A DNA stretch of 22,756 nucleotides from Chloroflexota bacterium (GTDB taxonomy: Bacteria; Chloroflexota; Anaerolineae; Ardenticatenales; Ardenticatenaceae), in contig DOUV01000785.1 of assembly GCA_003520455.1 (NCBI GenBank), forward strand, positions 1-22,756, in the 5' to 3' direction. A program made the position numbers and the translations under genes. Positions within the stretch are counted from its first letter, which is position 1. Each line of letters starts with the position of its first letter. This document shows, in pieces, positions 6,756 through 15,995 of this stretch. Below the pieces are notes generated by a model that saw only the letters and a program-made list of their open reading frames with translations, did not search any database and had not been told where the DNA came from.

Positions 6756-7093
6756 GACAAGGCCTCCTGGTCTTCGACCTGACCGTTCCCTATACCGGTG
6801 GATGTGAGGCCTGCCTTGCTGGTAAGCGCCGCCTCAATCGCTGCCAGGTGGCGCTCGGCGGATTCCGCTTCGCCGAGTAAGGGCGCGGCGGCAGCGATGG
6901 TCTGTTTGAGGGCTGCGATCCTGGCGGTATTCTGAGCGATGGCGCCCCCCGTGGCCAGGATTTCCTCGGTGTAGTGCTTGATGTGACGGGCAGCGTTTAG
7001 GGTTCGGTTTAGAAAGAGCAGCACGACTGGGATGACGCCGAGTATGGTCGCCGCCAGCGTGGCCGCCCAGATAACGGCGACGAATGGGTTCAT
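6752..7093 (-). CDS. Small one-helix membrane protein (repeat family member 4)
   Basis: It has 113 residues. A membrane helix spans about residues 5-28 (VAVIWAATLAATILGVIPVV), followed by a long alanine-rich helix with AIAQNTARIAALKQTIAAAA (N55-T56) and heptad-like spacing of I/L/A. The last 20 residues look disordered. The ATG at 7093 overlaps the stop of the preceding gene, and its own stop overlaps the next start, both as ATGA. It is probably a paralogue of its four neighbours. No function can be assigned by recognition. Confidence 0.82.
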   Translation of the reverse strand: MNPFVAVIWAATLAATILGVIPVVLLFLNRTLNAARHIKHYTEEILATGGAIAQNTARIAALKQTIAAAAPLLGEAESAERHLAAIEAALTSKAGLTSTGIGNGQVEDQEALS

Positions 7094-7389
7094 GAGGTGC
7101 CTCCCTTGCCGTCGGATAGAGCCTGCGCGGCAGACTTCAAGTGCTGGTCGACTGTGTTCAGCCTTTGTGCGAGCGCTGTCAGGCTTTGATTGAGCTGGGT
7201 GACCTGGGGAGCGATGTGTGCTGTCTCGCGCTCGATCGCGCGAACGCCCCAGCCGATCTTTGCCAGAGAGCTCTCGGCCGTGCCGCCGATTTGCTCCAGC
7301 GCCGAGGCAATCCGATAGAGGAAGTAGATCAGTGCCCCTGCGAGGGCCAGCACCTCGAGGGCTGAGAAAAGTGCAAGCCGGATAATCAT
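7090..7389 (-). CDS. Small one-helix membrane protein (repeat family member 3)
   Basis: It has 99 residues. The N-terminal membrane segment is at residues 4-25 (RLALFSALEVLALAGALIYF), followed by a helix with AIERETAHIAPQVTQLNQSL. Here the family's NT motif reads ET (E55-T56), the one departure among the five. The ATG at 7389 follows the preceding stop by four bases and has a GGATGAG-type site. The coiled-coil part (LTALAQRLNTVDQHLKSAAQ) suggests homo- or hetero-oligomerisation with the sister proteins. Confidence 0.82.
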   Translation of the reverse strand: MIIRLALFSALEVLALAGALIYFLYRIASALEQIGGTAESSLAKIGWGVRAIERETAHIAPQVTQLNQSLTALAQRLNTVDQHLKSAAQALSDGKGGTS

Positions 7390-7393
7390 GATC

Positions 7394-7717
7394 TCATCCT
7401 GTCTTCTCGTCGTGGGTCGCGGTAGCAGTTCGCTCGATGCGCTCGGTTGCCTGTGCAATCCCATCGGCCGTCTGTAGAATCTCCGCGACTATCTGGTTGA
7501 TATGCCCGAGCATTGCGATGTGGACTGTATTGTTGGCGATTAGCTTACCGATTCGCCAGATTTCGGCAGCTCCAGTCTGGATTTCCTCGGCTCTCTTTGC
7601 TACGGTGTTGAGCAGAAGTGCGACGACGGTGAGAACCGTTGCGCCAAGCGCCAGACTGATCCGCCAGTATTGAGCGATTGTTTCTTGTGGGACTTGCTCC
7701 TTAGTGAGCGCTTTCAT
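7394..7717 (-). CDS. Small one-helix membrane protein (repeat family member 2)
   Basis: It has 107 residues. A polar N-terminal stretch of about 18 residues precedes the membrane helix at about 19-38 (RISLALGATVLTVVALLLNT), followed by a helix with LIANNTVHIAMLGHINQIVA (N63-T64) and a charged end. It is about eight residues longer at the N terminus than the other four, which explains the shifted motif position. AGGAG lies upstream of the ATG at 7717. A 118-base gap separates it from member 1, the widest gap within this gene set; I see no convincing gene or terminator in that gap. Confidence 0.82.
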   Translation of the reverse strand: MKALTKEQVPQETIAQYWRISLALGATVLTVVALLLNTVAKRAEEIQTGAAEIWRIGKLIANNTVHIAMLGHINQIVAEILQTADGIAQATERIERTATATHDEKTG

Positions 7718-7835
7718 CGCTGGTTGCTCCTGTCGGGCTTGAGGTGGAGTGGTGTGTGGTGACTTTCTTTTCGGCGGAGGCTGCCACCACCGGCGATACC
7801 TTAGAATTTGACACTCAGCACTCGTAACTTCAGAT

Positions 7836-8117
7836 TCAAGGTGCTTCGAGGGTGTCGGCGATCTGGGTGGCATGTTGCTTGATCGACCGTGCTTCCTCGG
7901 CAAGCTCTGCTGCAACACGGTTGGTCTGCTCCAGCTTCCAGATGGGCTGGGTGTTGTCGACGATCTGCCTGGCGATGGCCAGGGTGCGCTCGGCGTTGCT
8001 GAGGATGCTCCGGGCGGTGCCGATGATCGTGAGCAGAAGCGCGGCGACAGTAGCAATGATGGCTACGACAATGGCCAGGCCGGTGTACCAGTAGCGTTGG
8101 AACCGCTGCTCGGTCAT
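7836..8117 (-). CDS. Small one-helix membrane protein (repeat family member 1)
   Basis: It has 93 residues. A membrane helix at about 12-33 (TGLAIVVAIIATVAALLLTI) is followed by a long amphipathic helix carrying QIVDNTQPIWKLEQTNRVAA (N55-T56). AGGAGACGGATC precedes the ATG at 8117, which lies 19 bases after hhyS. The helix-then-NT-motif architecture is shared with four downstream genes. It is probably a membrane anchor or scaffold subunit specific to this hydrogenase type; this is inference, as I recognise no named family. Confidence 0.82.
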   Translation of the reverse strand: MTEQRFQRYWYTGLAIVVAIIATVAALLLTIIGTARSILSNAERTLAIARQIVDNTQPIWKLEQTNRVAAELAEEARSIKQHATQIADTLEAP

Positions 8118-8136
8118 GATCCGTCTCCTGTAGCTA

Positions 8137-9462
8137 CTACATGTGCTTTGGTGGTGTGCTCTCGCCGGCACGGACGGCCGGTACCTCATAGCCTTCCGGG
8201 TACTCCTCGGCGGGCTTGGTACGGCCGGGGGGCTCGGCTCTGAACCATTGTAGTTTCTCGTAGAAATAGTGGGCTGCCTTTTGTACCCGTCCCGGCTCTG
8301 GTACATCAGCCCATCCGCTTGGGACCCGCCGCATCTTGTCCCAGCGAGTCTCGCGGTTTTGGAAACGCATCGTGAGCCGGCGGAGCGGGCGCACAAATGA
8401 TCCGATGCTCATCGAGGCTACCGTGGAGAGTGTCGAGCCTGGCGGCTGTTTGTAGAAGGGTGCGAAGCGGTCGGGGAAGCCTGGCATCGTGCACCCGATG
8501 CAGACCCCGCCTGTGTTCATGCAGCCGCCCATGTGGTTGATCGCGCCGCGCTCGGTGATGTTGCACTGGACCACCGGGCCCCAGCAGCCAATCTCGACGA
8601 GGCATTTTCGGCTGCCGTACTCATGTGCGAAGACACCTTCCTCGTAAAAGCCGCCTCGGACACAGTGGCGGTGAACTGTATCATTGAACTGCCAGGCGGG
8701 TCGGCCGAGCTCGTCGAACTCTGGGAGTGGACCGTGGCCGTTCAGGAAGAGCAGGACTGCTGCGACTGTTTCCGTGAAGTTGTCGCCGATGGGAGAGCAG
8801 CCGGGTATGTTGACGACCGGCAAGCCGAGAGCGCTGCGGTAGTCTTTCCCTAAGAAGTCCATCACGCTCATGGCGCCGGTCGCGTTTCCATAGGCAGCTG
8901 GGATGCCGCCCCAGGTCGCGCAGGTGCCGATAGCGATGACTGTGGCGGCCCCCGGGGCCATTCGCTTGAGCCAGGTCGCTGTTGGAATCGGCTTAGGCTC
9001 ACCGTTGTGCCACTCGACGCCCATCGAGGCCCAGTAGCCTCCCGTTTGCCTGGCCAGCTTCTCGTCGGGGACTGATCCCTCGTAGATGACGACGTAGGGG
9101 GCCTTGAGCTTGCCCTCGGCGGCGAGTTCGTAGTTCTTTACGTATTCGTTGCCGGACTCGGTTGAAAGCACGTAGTGGTGGAGGACAATGCGGGGTATGC
9201 CCGGGAGTCGTCCGGTGAGTAGATCTTCGACGCTTGGGTTGGTGGCTCCTGAGGTCGCGATGGTGCAACCGTCGCAACTCATGCCGGCCAGCCAGTAGGC
9301 GTGCACCAGTTTGACTGGGCCAAGTAAGGCGCCCTGGCGCTCCATGTGGGGAGCTTTCTTTAACTCACGTTCGGCACTCGATGAGAGGTGATCGATGGCT
9401 TCTGTGCGCTCAGCGATGGTTGTTTCTGCAAGGGGAGAGGGTGGGGCTGTGACTTCTTTCAT
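8137..9462 (-). CDS. hhyS: Group 1h [NiFe] hydrogenase small subunit
   Basis: The 441-residue electron-relay subunit carries ligands for three Fe-S clusters. Proximal: MSCDGCTIATSG (C63, C66), IAIGTCATWGG and IPGCSPIGDNF. Distal: TVHRHCVRGGF, SRKCLVEIGCWGP. Medial: VVQCNITERG, GGCMNTGGVCIGCTMPGFP. An extra 50 residues precede the core and about 100 follow it. There is no twin-arginine signal, consistent with a cytoplasmic enzyme, unlike the periplasmic group 1 hydrogenases. The ATG at 9462 is preceded by AAAGGAG eight bases away; an upstream GTG/ATG at 9504 lacks such support. It is the first gene of the operon, so the promoter should lie in the 9.46-9.8 kb region. Confidence 0.95.
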   Translation of the reverse strand: MKEVTAPPSPLAETTIAERTEAIDHLSSSAERELKKAPHMERQGALLGPVKLVHAYWLAGMSCDGCTIATSGATNPSVEDLLTGRLPGIPRIVLHHYVLSTESGNEYVKNYELAAEGKLKAPYVVIYEGSVPDEKLARQTGGYWASMGVEWHNGEPKPIPTATWLKRMAPGAATVIAIGTCATWGGIPAAYGNATGAMSVMDFLGKDYRSALGLPVVNIPGCSPIGDNFTETVAAVLLFLNGHGPLPEFDELGRPAWQFNDTVHRHCVRGGFYEEGVFAHEYGSRKCLVEIGCWGPVVQCNITERGAINHMGGCMNTGGVCIGCTMPGFPDRFAPFYKQPPGSTLSTVASMSIGSFVRPLRRLTMRFQNRETRWDKMRRVPSGWADVPEPGRVQKAAHYFYEKLQWFRAEPPGRTKPAEEYPEGYEVPAVRAGESTPPKHM

Positions 9463-9587
9463 CGGATCGACTCCTTTCCTTTTACATCCGGAATTGTTAC
9501 CCATGCCTTGATCTCTACGTTGGACCTGCTCACACGGACGAGAATATGTTGGTGGAGTGCATTGGTCCGGGTAGTGGTCTTCCGATC

Positions 9588-9607
9588 TTGAAATACTGGG
9601 ATTTCAA
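9588..9607. promoter_or_regulatory. Operator-like inverted repeat upstream of hhyS
   Basis: TTGAAAT and ATTTCAA form perfect 7-base arms around a 6-base centre, 126 bases upstream of the hhyS start. The size and symmetry suit a dimeric helix-turn-helix regulator, possibly the XRE protein encoded at the distal end of this operon. No confident -35/-10 pair was found beside it, so the link to hhyS control is a hypothesis. Confidence 0.35.
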
Positions 9608-10566
9608 CGTGTCTGGGATGAACAGCTTTAGGTCGGAAGCGTAGAGCCGGGTTGCCGGGTCGTGTCATCATATGAGTGCTGCTTCTGCCGCCGACTTCAG
9701 CTGTAGAGTAGGCCAGGAGAGTTGGGCGTCTAATATACCGATGAGCACGATGAAGACAATCCCGGCAAGATGAATGCCATCACTATCTCCATGGGTGGGT
9801 GAACAGCGTTGGTTCGTCAACGATGTGGCGGCTGTAATAGGGTCGAGGCGATCGAAAGGATGGGAACAACCTCCGCGTCTAGGAGACCTGTGCTTGCATC
9901 GCTCTGTGCTCGGCTTTAGTCTTCAGATATCCAGGTCTGGTGTCGATCGAGTTCTTGAGCATCTTTTGAAACGGACGCCGCAGAATCTGTACCATTAATC
10001 TTTCTTAAGACTCCTCTGTCCTGACGATGGTATTGCCGTGGCGGTGCTCTGACCTCCAACTGTGGATTGCCTTCACACCGAATGTTTTGCCCTTCCAGGC
10101 TAGGAGCTGCGGCCGCTCAATTCATTTGTGGCGTTCTACGCCGGGATGCTCTGGAATGTGTCTTGAGTCCTTGTCTGCATGGGCAAGGTAACGAACAGGG
10201 TAAGAGGAAGGTTGTCAAACGAGGACGGAAGAAAAAGCTACATGAAGTGGTGACAGGTGACACCAGGTAGGCTTTTGGGTAGAAGCCTCGGTGGTGATAT
10301 AAACGGTCTACCGATGTCCTGCACTTTGCCTGTCTCGATGCGCTTCGAGATTGTTGGGAGATTATAGCAGCCTGGATGTCCAGGTGCAATTGCCGAGTGT
10401 GGTGGTGACTTACGTAGCCAGGCGCGCGATGGTTCCGAGATTGCTTTGCGCTTTTTCTTGTAGCTTGTTACGGTGTTTGATTGGGATAAGGAGTTTGAAA
10501 TTTGTCCCCGAGCGCGCTACCATTCTGCGATGTGTTTGTGATAGATCCAACAGGGGGCGGTCGAGA
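9608..10566. other. About 1 kb without a supported gene
   Basis: This interval separates the divergent hydrogenase operon (minus) and ABC export operon (plus). Open frames here are short, lack ribosome binding sites and give peptides without recognisable features. A small hairpin occurs at 10269-10288 (AGGCTT and AAGCCT arms around eight bases). The sequence is less GC-rich than the flanking hydrogenase genes. It presumably contains both divergent promoters, but I could not place -35/-10 elements with confidence. No tRNA, CRISPR or insertion-sequence end was seen. Confidence 0.5.
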
Positions 10567-11325
10567 ATGAGTCGGACGAATAGTCAGGAAACTAACTCTC
10601 TTCCGGGCGATTGTGGGGTCTCTTCATTTGTCTGTCTTGACCGGTTGACAAAATCCTATACTGAGGGAGGGCGAACGCGAACTGTACTGCGTGAACTCTC
10701 ACTTGGATTTCATGGGGGGAAGTTTAGTGCTTTGCTGGGAAAGAGCGGATCCGGGAAGAGTACGCTCCTCAACCTTATCAGTGGGATCGATGTTCCTACG
10801 AGCGGTGATGTGTTCATCGGTGGGGTGCCGCTGACGCGCCTCAGCGAGCGTGAACGGACGCTCTTCCGGCGGAACCGTATTGGATTCGTCTTCCAGTTTT
10901 TTAATCTGATCCCTACGTTGACTGTTCTTGAGAATGTTACGTTGCCTCTTGAGCTTGGCGGCCGTACCCGTGGTAACCGGCAGGCGGCTCTTGATTTGCT
11001 TGATCAGGTCGGTCTGGCTGACCGTAGCAATGTTTTTCCGGATAAGCTCTCGGGAGGTGAGCAGCAACGAGTGGCGATTGCCCGGGCGCTGATAGGTGGG
11101 GCAATGTTGATTCTCGCGGACGAACCGACTGGGAACCTGGACGATGAGGTTGGAGGCCGAGTCCTCGAGCTTCTGCTGGAGCTTGTTTATGAGGTAGGGA
11201 AGACACTCCTGGTTGCAACGCACAGTCGTGAGGTGGCTCGACAGGCTGATCATGTCTATCGGATTGTTGATGGGCACCTTGTCGAGGAGCGATGCGGGCG
11301 AGGTGTTGAGGTTGTCTCGGCATGA
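10567..11325 (+). CDS. ABC transporter ATP-binding protein, LolD/MacB type
   Basis: The 252-residue ATPase has all expected motifs: Walker [13 protein letters not shown], the Q-loop [18 protein letters not shown] typical of the LolD/MacB (o228) class, signature [15 protein letters not shown], Walker [15 protein letters not shown] and the H-loop histidine in ATHSREVA. Such ATPases pair with FtsX-type permeases to power lipoprotein or lipid extraction and export rather than import. The ATG at 10567 is preceded by a purine-rich AGGGGGCGG; the frame is open far upstream but that part has no coding character. It overlaps the permease gene by four bases (ATGA). With the two downstream genes it forms an AttEFGH-like operon. 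Confidence 0.93.
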   Translation: MSRTNSQETNSLPGDCGVSSFVCLDRLTKSYTEGGRTRTVLRELSLGFHGGKFSALLGKSGSGKSTLLNLISGIDVPTSGDVFIGGVPLTRLSERERTLFRRNRIGFVFQFFNLIPTLTVLENVTLPLELGGRTRGNRQAALDLLDQVGLADRSNVFPDKLSGGEQQRVAIARALIGGAMLILADEPTGNLDDEVGGRVLELLLELVYEVGKTLLVATHSREVARQADHVYRIVDGHLVEERCGRGVEVVSA

Positions 11326-13886
11326 AGAGTTCGTTGTTGCGTGTCGCCCTTCGCTATCTGCTGCGGCGGCCATTGCAGAGCATCCTCATTGTAGTTGGCA
11401 TTGCGCTTGGCGTGGCTGTTGTCATTGCCATCGACGTTGCGAATGAAAGTGCCAGCCGTGCGTTTGAGCTCTCGACGGAGGCGGTTGCTGGCCGCGCAAC
11501 GCACCAGATTGTTGGCGGTCCTGGTGGGGTCCCGACTTTGTTCTACCGCAAGCTTCGGACCGAGTTGGGAGCGCGTCCGGTTGCGCCGGTGGTCGAGGGG
11601 TATGTGCGGGCGGACTTGCCTGGTGGACAGCCCCTGCATCTGCTTGGTGTCGATCCTTTTGCGGAGCCTCCGTTTCGGGACTATCTTGGGAATCGGGGAG
11701 GTCTCTCAATTGAGGCGCTCTCTGCTCTGGTACTGCGGCCCAATACAGTTCTTCTTCCGGAGTCACTGGCCCGTCGTTCTGGTCTGGAGGTGAATTCAAT
11801 CCTTCCAGTTCAGGTTGGCTCTCGGACTGTACGCTTGCGGGTTGTGGGATTGTTGCGGGCCGATGACGAGACAAGCCGGCGGGCCCTTGAGGGCTTGCTG
11901 CTGGCTGATATTGCCACGGCGCAGGAGGTGTTAGGGTCGGTTGGGTACTTGAGCCGAATTGATCTGATTGCGACGCCTGAGGGCCGGCTCGGTCGTGCTA
12001 CTCTTGCGGGGATTCAGGCAGTGCTTCCGTCTGGGCTTCGTTTGGAGCGGTCGAGTACCCGGAGTGCGGCGATCGAGCAGATGACCCGCGCATTTGAGCT
12101 CAACCTCACGGCGCTCAGTCTGCTGGCGCTGGTTGTGGGTATGTTCCTGATCTACAACACGATGATGTTTTCGGTGGTTCAGCGCCGGGCTGTGTTGGGT
12201 ACGCTGCGGGCGTTGGGGGTGACCCGTGAGGAGGTCTTTGGAGTCGTTCTGGTTGAGGCTCTGGCTCTGGGTGTGATCGGTGCGGTTGTGGGGGTGGCGC
12301 TGGGACTTGTTCTCAGTCGTGGCATGGTGCGTCTGGTCACTCAGACGATCAATGATCTCTATTTTGTGGTCTCGGTACGTGAACCGGTAGTATCTCTACT
12401 GGTGCTGCTCAAGGGTGCTGGGCTTGGGATTGTTGCTACGCTACTCTCGTCGTTGCTTCCGGCGGTTGAGGCTACTCTGATTCCGCCGCACGGGGCTTTG
12501 GTCCGTTCGGAGATTGAAGACCGAATTCGGGTTCTGCTTCCCTGGCTGACGGTACTGGCAGTGGGACTTCTTGTACTTGGTGTTCTGGTCTTGCGCGTTC
12601 CTACCCGGCGGGTTGATGTGGCCTTTGCCGGTCTTTTCTGTGTCGTGATTGGCTTTGCGCTGTTGACCCCAATGGCTACGGTTGTCCTGATGGCTTTGGT
12701 TCGTCCCCTGACGGTCCGGCTCTTTGGTATCCTTGGACAGATGGCGCCGCGTGATATTGTCCGGGCTCTGAGCCGGACCTCGGTTGCTATGTCGGCCTTG
12801 ATGGTTGCAGTCTCGGTAATCATTGGTGTTGGGGTCATGATCGGCAGTTTCCGGCAAACGGTCGAGGTCTGGCTGGCGACAACTCTTGAAGCCGATATCT
12901 ATGTTTCGCCGCCGAGTCTCACGGCCAGCCGGGTTGAGGGTGTGCTTGATCCGCAGATTGTGGCTCAGCTTGTGGCGACGCCGGGGGTAGTGCGCTCGGC
13001 GACGGCGCGGACGATATCTGTAGTGACTGGTGAGGGGAACCGTGTGGGGCTTGTGGCGATTAGTGCTGATGCTGCCGGAGAGGCGCGGCGTTTTCTCTGG
13101 CATCGGGGGAGTGTGGCTGAGCGGTGGCAGCGGATGGCGGAGAACGCGGTGCTTGTCTCCGAGCCGTTTGCGCGGCGGTATGGGATTATGCCCATGTCAA
13201 CTGTTGTGATGCTGCAGACCGATCGTGGGCCGTATTCCTTCGAGGTCGTTGGGGTTTTCTATGACTATGCCTCTGACCAGGGGACGGTCCTGATGCGTGA
13301 TGTGCTCTATCACCAATATTGGGATGATCGGGCGATTTCGTCTCTGGCTCTGTGGGTCGCCCCTGGTCGGGATGTGGATGCGCTGGTTGAGCGGCTGCGG
13401 GCGGAGGTGGCCGGCCGAGGGTCGCTGGTGATTCGGTCGAATCGTGGGCTTCGTCAATCGGTGATGGAGGTCTTTGATCGTGCCTTTGCGATTACAGCAG
13501 CATTGCGGCTCCTGGCGGTGGTAGTCGCTTTTGTTGGTGTCCTCAGTGCTTTGATGGCGCTTCAACTCGAGCGGGCGTGGGAGTTTGGCGTACTTCGGGC
13601 GGCGGGTATGACGGTTCGCCAGTTGTGGGGATTGACTGTTCTCGAGACCGGGCTGATGGGGGTGACGGCAGGGCTCCTGGCGTTGCCGACTGGCCTGGCT
13701 TTGGCGTTGGTATTGATCTATGTTATCAACGTGCGTTCGTTTGGCTGGACATTACAGTTGGCGGTGGAACCGGGGGTATTTGTGCAGGCGCTCGCGGTTG
13801 CTCTGTTGGCTGCGCTGTTGAGTGGCCTCTACCCGGCGCTGCGGGCGGGCCGTCTGCCGGCGGCTGAGGTACTGCGAGGTGAGTAA
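11322..13886 (+). CDS. FtsX/MacB-type ABC transporter permease
   Basis: The 854-residue protein starts with a membrane helix (about residues 15-35, [20 protein letters not shown]), then a periplasmic/extracytoplasmic MacB_PCD-like domain. A first FtsX domain follows (about 255-385; [20 protein letters not shown] with the [10 protein letters not shown] coupling region), then central helices around 405-465. A second helix-plus-extracytoplasmic unit begins near 485, and a C-terminal FtsX domain (about 720-850) carries [21 protein letters not shown] sequence. This duplicated layout matches the long permeases of AttFG/LolCE-like exporters. The start overlaps the ATPase stop, and the next gene starts at its stop, so all three are translationally coupled. 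The substrate is unknown; lipids or lipoproteins are typical for the class. Confidence 0.92.
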   Translation: MKSSLLRVALRYLLRRPLQSILIVVGIALGVAVVIAIDVANESASRAFELSTEAVAGRATHQIVGGPGGVPTLFYRKLRTELGARPVAPVVEGYVRADLPGGQPLHLLGVDPFAEPPFRDYLGNRGGLSIEALSALVLRPNTVLLPESLARRSGLEVNSILPVQVGSRTVRLRVVGLLRADDETSRRALEGLLLADIATAQEVLGSVGYLSRIDLIATPEGRLGRATLAGIQAVLPSGLRLERSSTRSAAIEQMTRAFELNLTALSLLALVVGMFLIYNTMMFSVVQRRAVLGTLRALGVTREEVFGVVLVEALALGVIGAVVGVALGLVLSRGMVRLVTQTINDLYFVVSVREPVVSLLVLLKGAGLGIVATLLSSLLPAVEATLIPPHGALVRSEIEDRIRVLLPWLTVLAVGLLVLGVLVLRVPTRRVDVAFAGLFCVVIGFALLTPMATVVLMALVRPLTVRLFGILGQMAPRDIVRALSRTSVAMSALMVAVSVIIGVGVMIGSFRQTVEVWLATTLEADIYVSPPSLTASRVEGVLDPQIVAQLVATPGVVRSATARTISVVTGEGNRVGLVAISADAAGEARRFLWHRGSVAERWQRMAENAVLVSEPFARRYGIMPMSTVVMLQTDRGPYSFEVVGVFYDYASDQGTVLMRDVLYHQYWDDRAISSLALWVAPGRDVDALVERLRAEVAGRGSLVIRSNRGLRQSVMEVFDRAFAITAALRLLAVVVAFVGVLSALMALQLERAWEFGVLRAAGMTVRQLWGLTVLETGLMGVTAGLLALPTGLALALVLIYVINVRSFGWTLQLAVEPGVFVQALAVALLAALLSGLYPALRAGRLPAAEVLRGE

Positions 13887-13887
13887 G

Positions 13888-15039
13888 GTGCGTTCTCAGC
13901 GGACTCTGCTGTGGGTGGTGGGTCTGCTTCTCGTCGCGAGTCTGGTGATCATGGGGGTTCAGTTCAATCGTGGGCCGGCTCGGGTCCGGGCGGAGGTGGT
14001 TGGGTATGCACCGGCTGGTGACTCGACTGGTTTTGAGCGTGCGACAGCGCCGCGTGCATTTGATTTTCCTGCTGATCATGGTCCTCATCCTCGCTTCCAG
14101 ATGGAGTGGTGGTACTATACTGGGAACGTACAGATGACTACGGGGCGTGCGTTTGGGTATCAGCTCACTTTTTTTCGCCGTGCGCTTGCCTCTGATATGT
14201 CTGCTCGTTCTTCCGAGTTTGCGACGAATCAAGTCTTCATGGCCCATTTTGCGTTGACGGATGTGGAGGGTCACCACTTCTACTCGACTGAGCGGTGGGC
14301 ACGGGGTGCTGCCGGGCAGGCGGGGGCTCAGGGGATGCCCTATCGTGTGTGGCTTGATGATTGGAGTGCGTCGGCGTCGGTGCCTGGATCGATGCATTTG
14401 GTTGCGGAAAATGAGGGGGTGGCGCTGGATCTGATGCTGCGGGAGGTGAAGGCGCCGGTCTTGCAGGGTGATGCTGGGTTGAGTCAGAAGAGTACTGAAG
14501 TTGGGAATGCTTCCTACTACTATTCTCTGACTCGGCTTGAGACGCAGGGGGTGATTCGTGTCAACGGCCAGGCGTTTACGGTGCGTGGGCCGAGTTGGAT
14601 GGATCATGAGTTTGGTACCAGTAGCCTGGGACCGAACGCGGTTGGCTGGGATTGGTTCTCGCTTCAGCTTGTTGATGGTCGCGAGCTGATGTACTTCCGG
14701 ATCCGCCGGTCGGATGGTTCGATTGAGCCGGTTTCGGGAGGTGTGCTGGTTGAACCGGATGGGCGTCAGCATCGGCTGTACCAGGATGATGTGCATCTGG
14801 AGGTTTTGAGCTTTTGGCAGAGTCCGAGGACGGGTGCGCGCTACCCGGCTCGTTGGCGCTTGAGGGTGGTACCGACGGGTGAGGTGCTTGAGGTTGTTCC
14901 AGTGTTGGCGGACCAGGAGCTTCAGGTGACGGCCCCTTACTGGGAGGGTGCGGTTCGTGTGTATGGTGGGGCTGGTGTGGTTGGTGTTGGGTATGTTGAG
15001 ATGACGGGCTATGTTGGGTCGATGAGGGATCGTTTTTGA
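13888..15039 (+). CDS. AttH/CrtC-like lipocalin-domain protein, membrane-anchored or secreted
   Basis: The 383-residue protein begins with a hydrophobic segment (about residues 5-24, RTLLWVVGLLLVASLVIMGV) that serves as signal peptide or anchor. The rest is the AttH/carotenoid 1,2-hydratase-type double lipocalin fold, recognisable from MEWWYYTGNVQM and AFGYQLTFFRRAL, later SWMDHEFGTS and GWDWFSLQLVDGRELMYFRI. In attEFGH-type operons this protein sits outside the membrane and works with the ABC exporter; its ligand there is not established. No carotenoid genes are nearby, so hydratase activity is not implied. GTG at 13888 is favoured because AGGTGAG lies just before it; GTG at 13879 is an alternative. 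It overlaps or abuts the permease stop. Confidence 0.85.
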   Translation: MRSQRTLLWVVGLLLVASLVIMGVQFNRGPARVRAEVVGYAPAGDSTGFERATAPRAFDFPADHGPHPRFQMEWWYYTGNVQMTTGRAFGYQLTFFRRALASDMSARSSEFATNQVFMAHFALTDVEGHHFYSTERWARGAAGQAGAQGMPYRVWLDDWSASASVPGSMHLVAENEGVALDLMLREVKAPVLQGDAGLSQKSTEVGNASYYYSLTRLETQGVIRVNGQAFTVRGPSWMDHEFGTSSLGPNAVGWDWFSLQLVDGRELMYFRIRRSDGSIEPVSGGVLVEPDGRQHRLYQDDVHLEVLSFWQSPRTGARYPARWRLRVVPTGEVLEVVPVLADQELQVTAPYWEGAVRVYGGAGVVGVGYVEMTGYVGSMRDRF

Positions 15040-15120
15040 GCCTGGCTTGTGCGGGCTGGTTGACTGATACATTACAAAAGTGAGGCTGCCGGACAGAGGC
15101 AAACCGAGTACAATGAGAGC

Positions 15121-15990
15121 GTCACCCCCTCAAGGGCTCGGAGGGAAGCCCTGTCCGATAGCCAGCGCCTGTATTGTACGCTGTTGCGTGCGGTTCGGGA
15201 AGCGCACCCGCGCGAGGATCTGCGCCGACTGAAAGTGTTTGCCTGGTTGCTGACGGGTCTTCCGCTGGAAAAGAGCAGCCGCTTGTCCGGGCTGGCAACC
15301 GGGATGGTCTCGGGCGCGAAGGCGGCCAGCCGGGTCTGCCGCCGACGGTGCTTTCTGGCTAAGGCGCATGTTGTCGGGCGCGACTATTCCGACGGGCTGA
15401 TCCGTTTGGCCTTGGCGGGCGGGGCCAGGCAGACGATTGATGTGGCGATTGACACGACCAGCGTGGCTGGGCGCGTCGTGATTGGCCGGGTCGCGGTCGT
15501 CTACCGCGGACGCGCGGTGCCCCTGGTCTAGCCGGTCTATGACCGTATAAGCCTCATGCTGGCCTTGGGGGAGTATAAGGAGTTGCTGGTCTATGCGTGT
15601 TGCCTGCTGCCCCCTGTGGTGACGGTCGTGCTGCTGGGCCATTGGGGCTTCCGTACCCGTGACCTGATGGACTGGTGCCGTACCGAGGCTGGCTGGCACT
15701 TCTGCCTACGCTTGAAAGGCGATTAACTGGTGCGCTGGCCGGACCAGCGCTGTCCCCGCGTGCTCAGTACCCTGCGGCCTGGCATGGGCCGCTTCCTGCA
15801 GGCGGTCTGGTTGGGAACCCAGCGCGATGGGCCCAGCAATGTGGTCCGGGCCGATACGTCCACCGCGGAACCCTGGTAGATTGCCACCGATCCAGTCGCC
15901 TCCCTGCACCCCTTGACTGAGTATGCCCTGCGGCTGGATTTGGACGAAGCATTTCTTGACGATCAATCGGCCGGCTTTTAACTCGAGGAT
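15121..15990 (+). pseudogene. Decayed IS4-type transposase
   Basis: One continuous frame gives a DDE-transposase-like sequence broken by four stops: TAG at 15529, TAA at 15724, TAG at 15877 and TAA at 15979. Recognisable parts are DVAIDTTSV (first catalytic Asp), LLGHWGFRTRDLMDW (second motif, where GDRGFRT is expected, so Asp has become His), LRLKGD, and near the end a Y-x2-R-x3-D version of the YREK signature (YALRLDLDEAFLDDQ). There are no frameshifts. No terminal inverted repeats or target duplication were found; the right end merges into the next gene's start. The frame is open upstream to about 15064 but no good start codon is seen. It is certainly non-functional as written. Confidence 0.8.
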
Positions 15991-15995
15991 AGTGT

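Noticed and set aside
9459..9671. 70-residue minus-strand ORF whose stop overlaps the hhyS start as ATGA
   Set aside because: The overlap looks operon-like, but the ATG has no ribosome binding site, the peptide has no recognisable pattern, and it contains the hhyS ribosome binding site and the operator-like repeat; probably chance.
10067..10270. 67-residue plus-strand ORF in the large intergenic region
   Set aside because: No ribosome binding site, no conserved-looking pattern, and a basic low-complexity end; not enough to call a gene.
13726..15102. 458-residue minus-strand ORF opposite the AttH-like gene
   Set aside because: It is the antisense shadow of a clearly coding plus-strand gene; composition (very rich in His, Pro, Thr, Arg) is typical of a reverse-frame artefact.
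15121..15990. Stop-codon reassignment (TAG/TAA read as Gln) in the transposase
   Set aside because: Other genes in the window end at TAA, TAG and TGA at sensible positions, and the transposase has also lost a catalytic residue, so decay is the simpler explanation.
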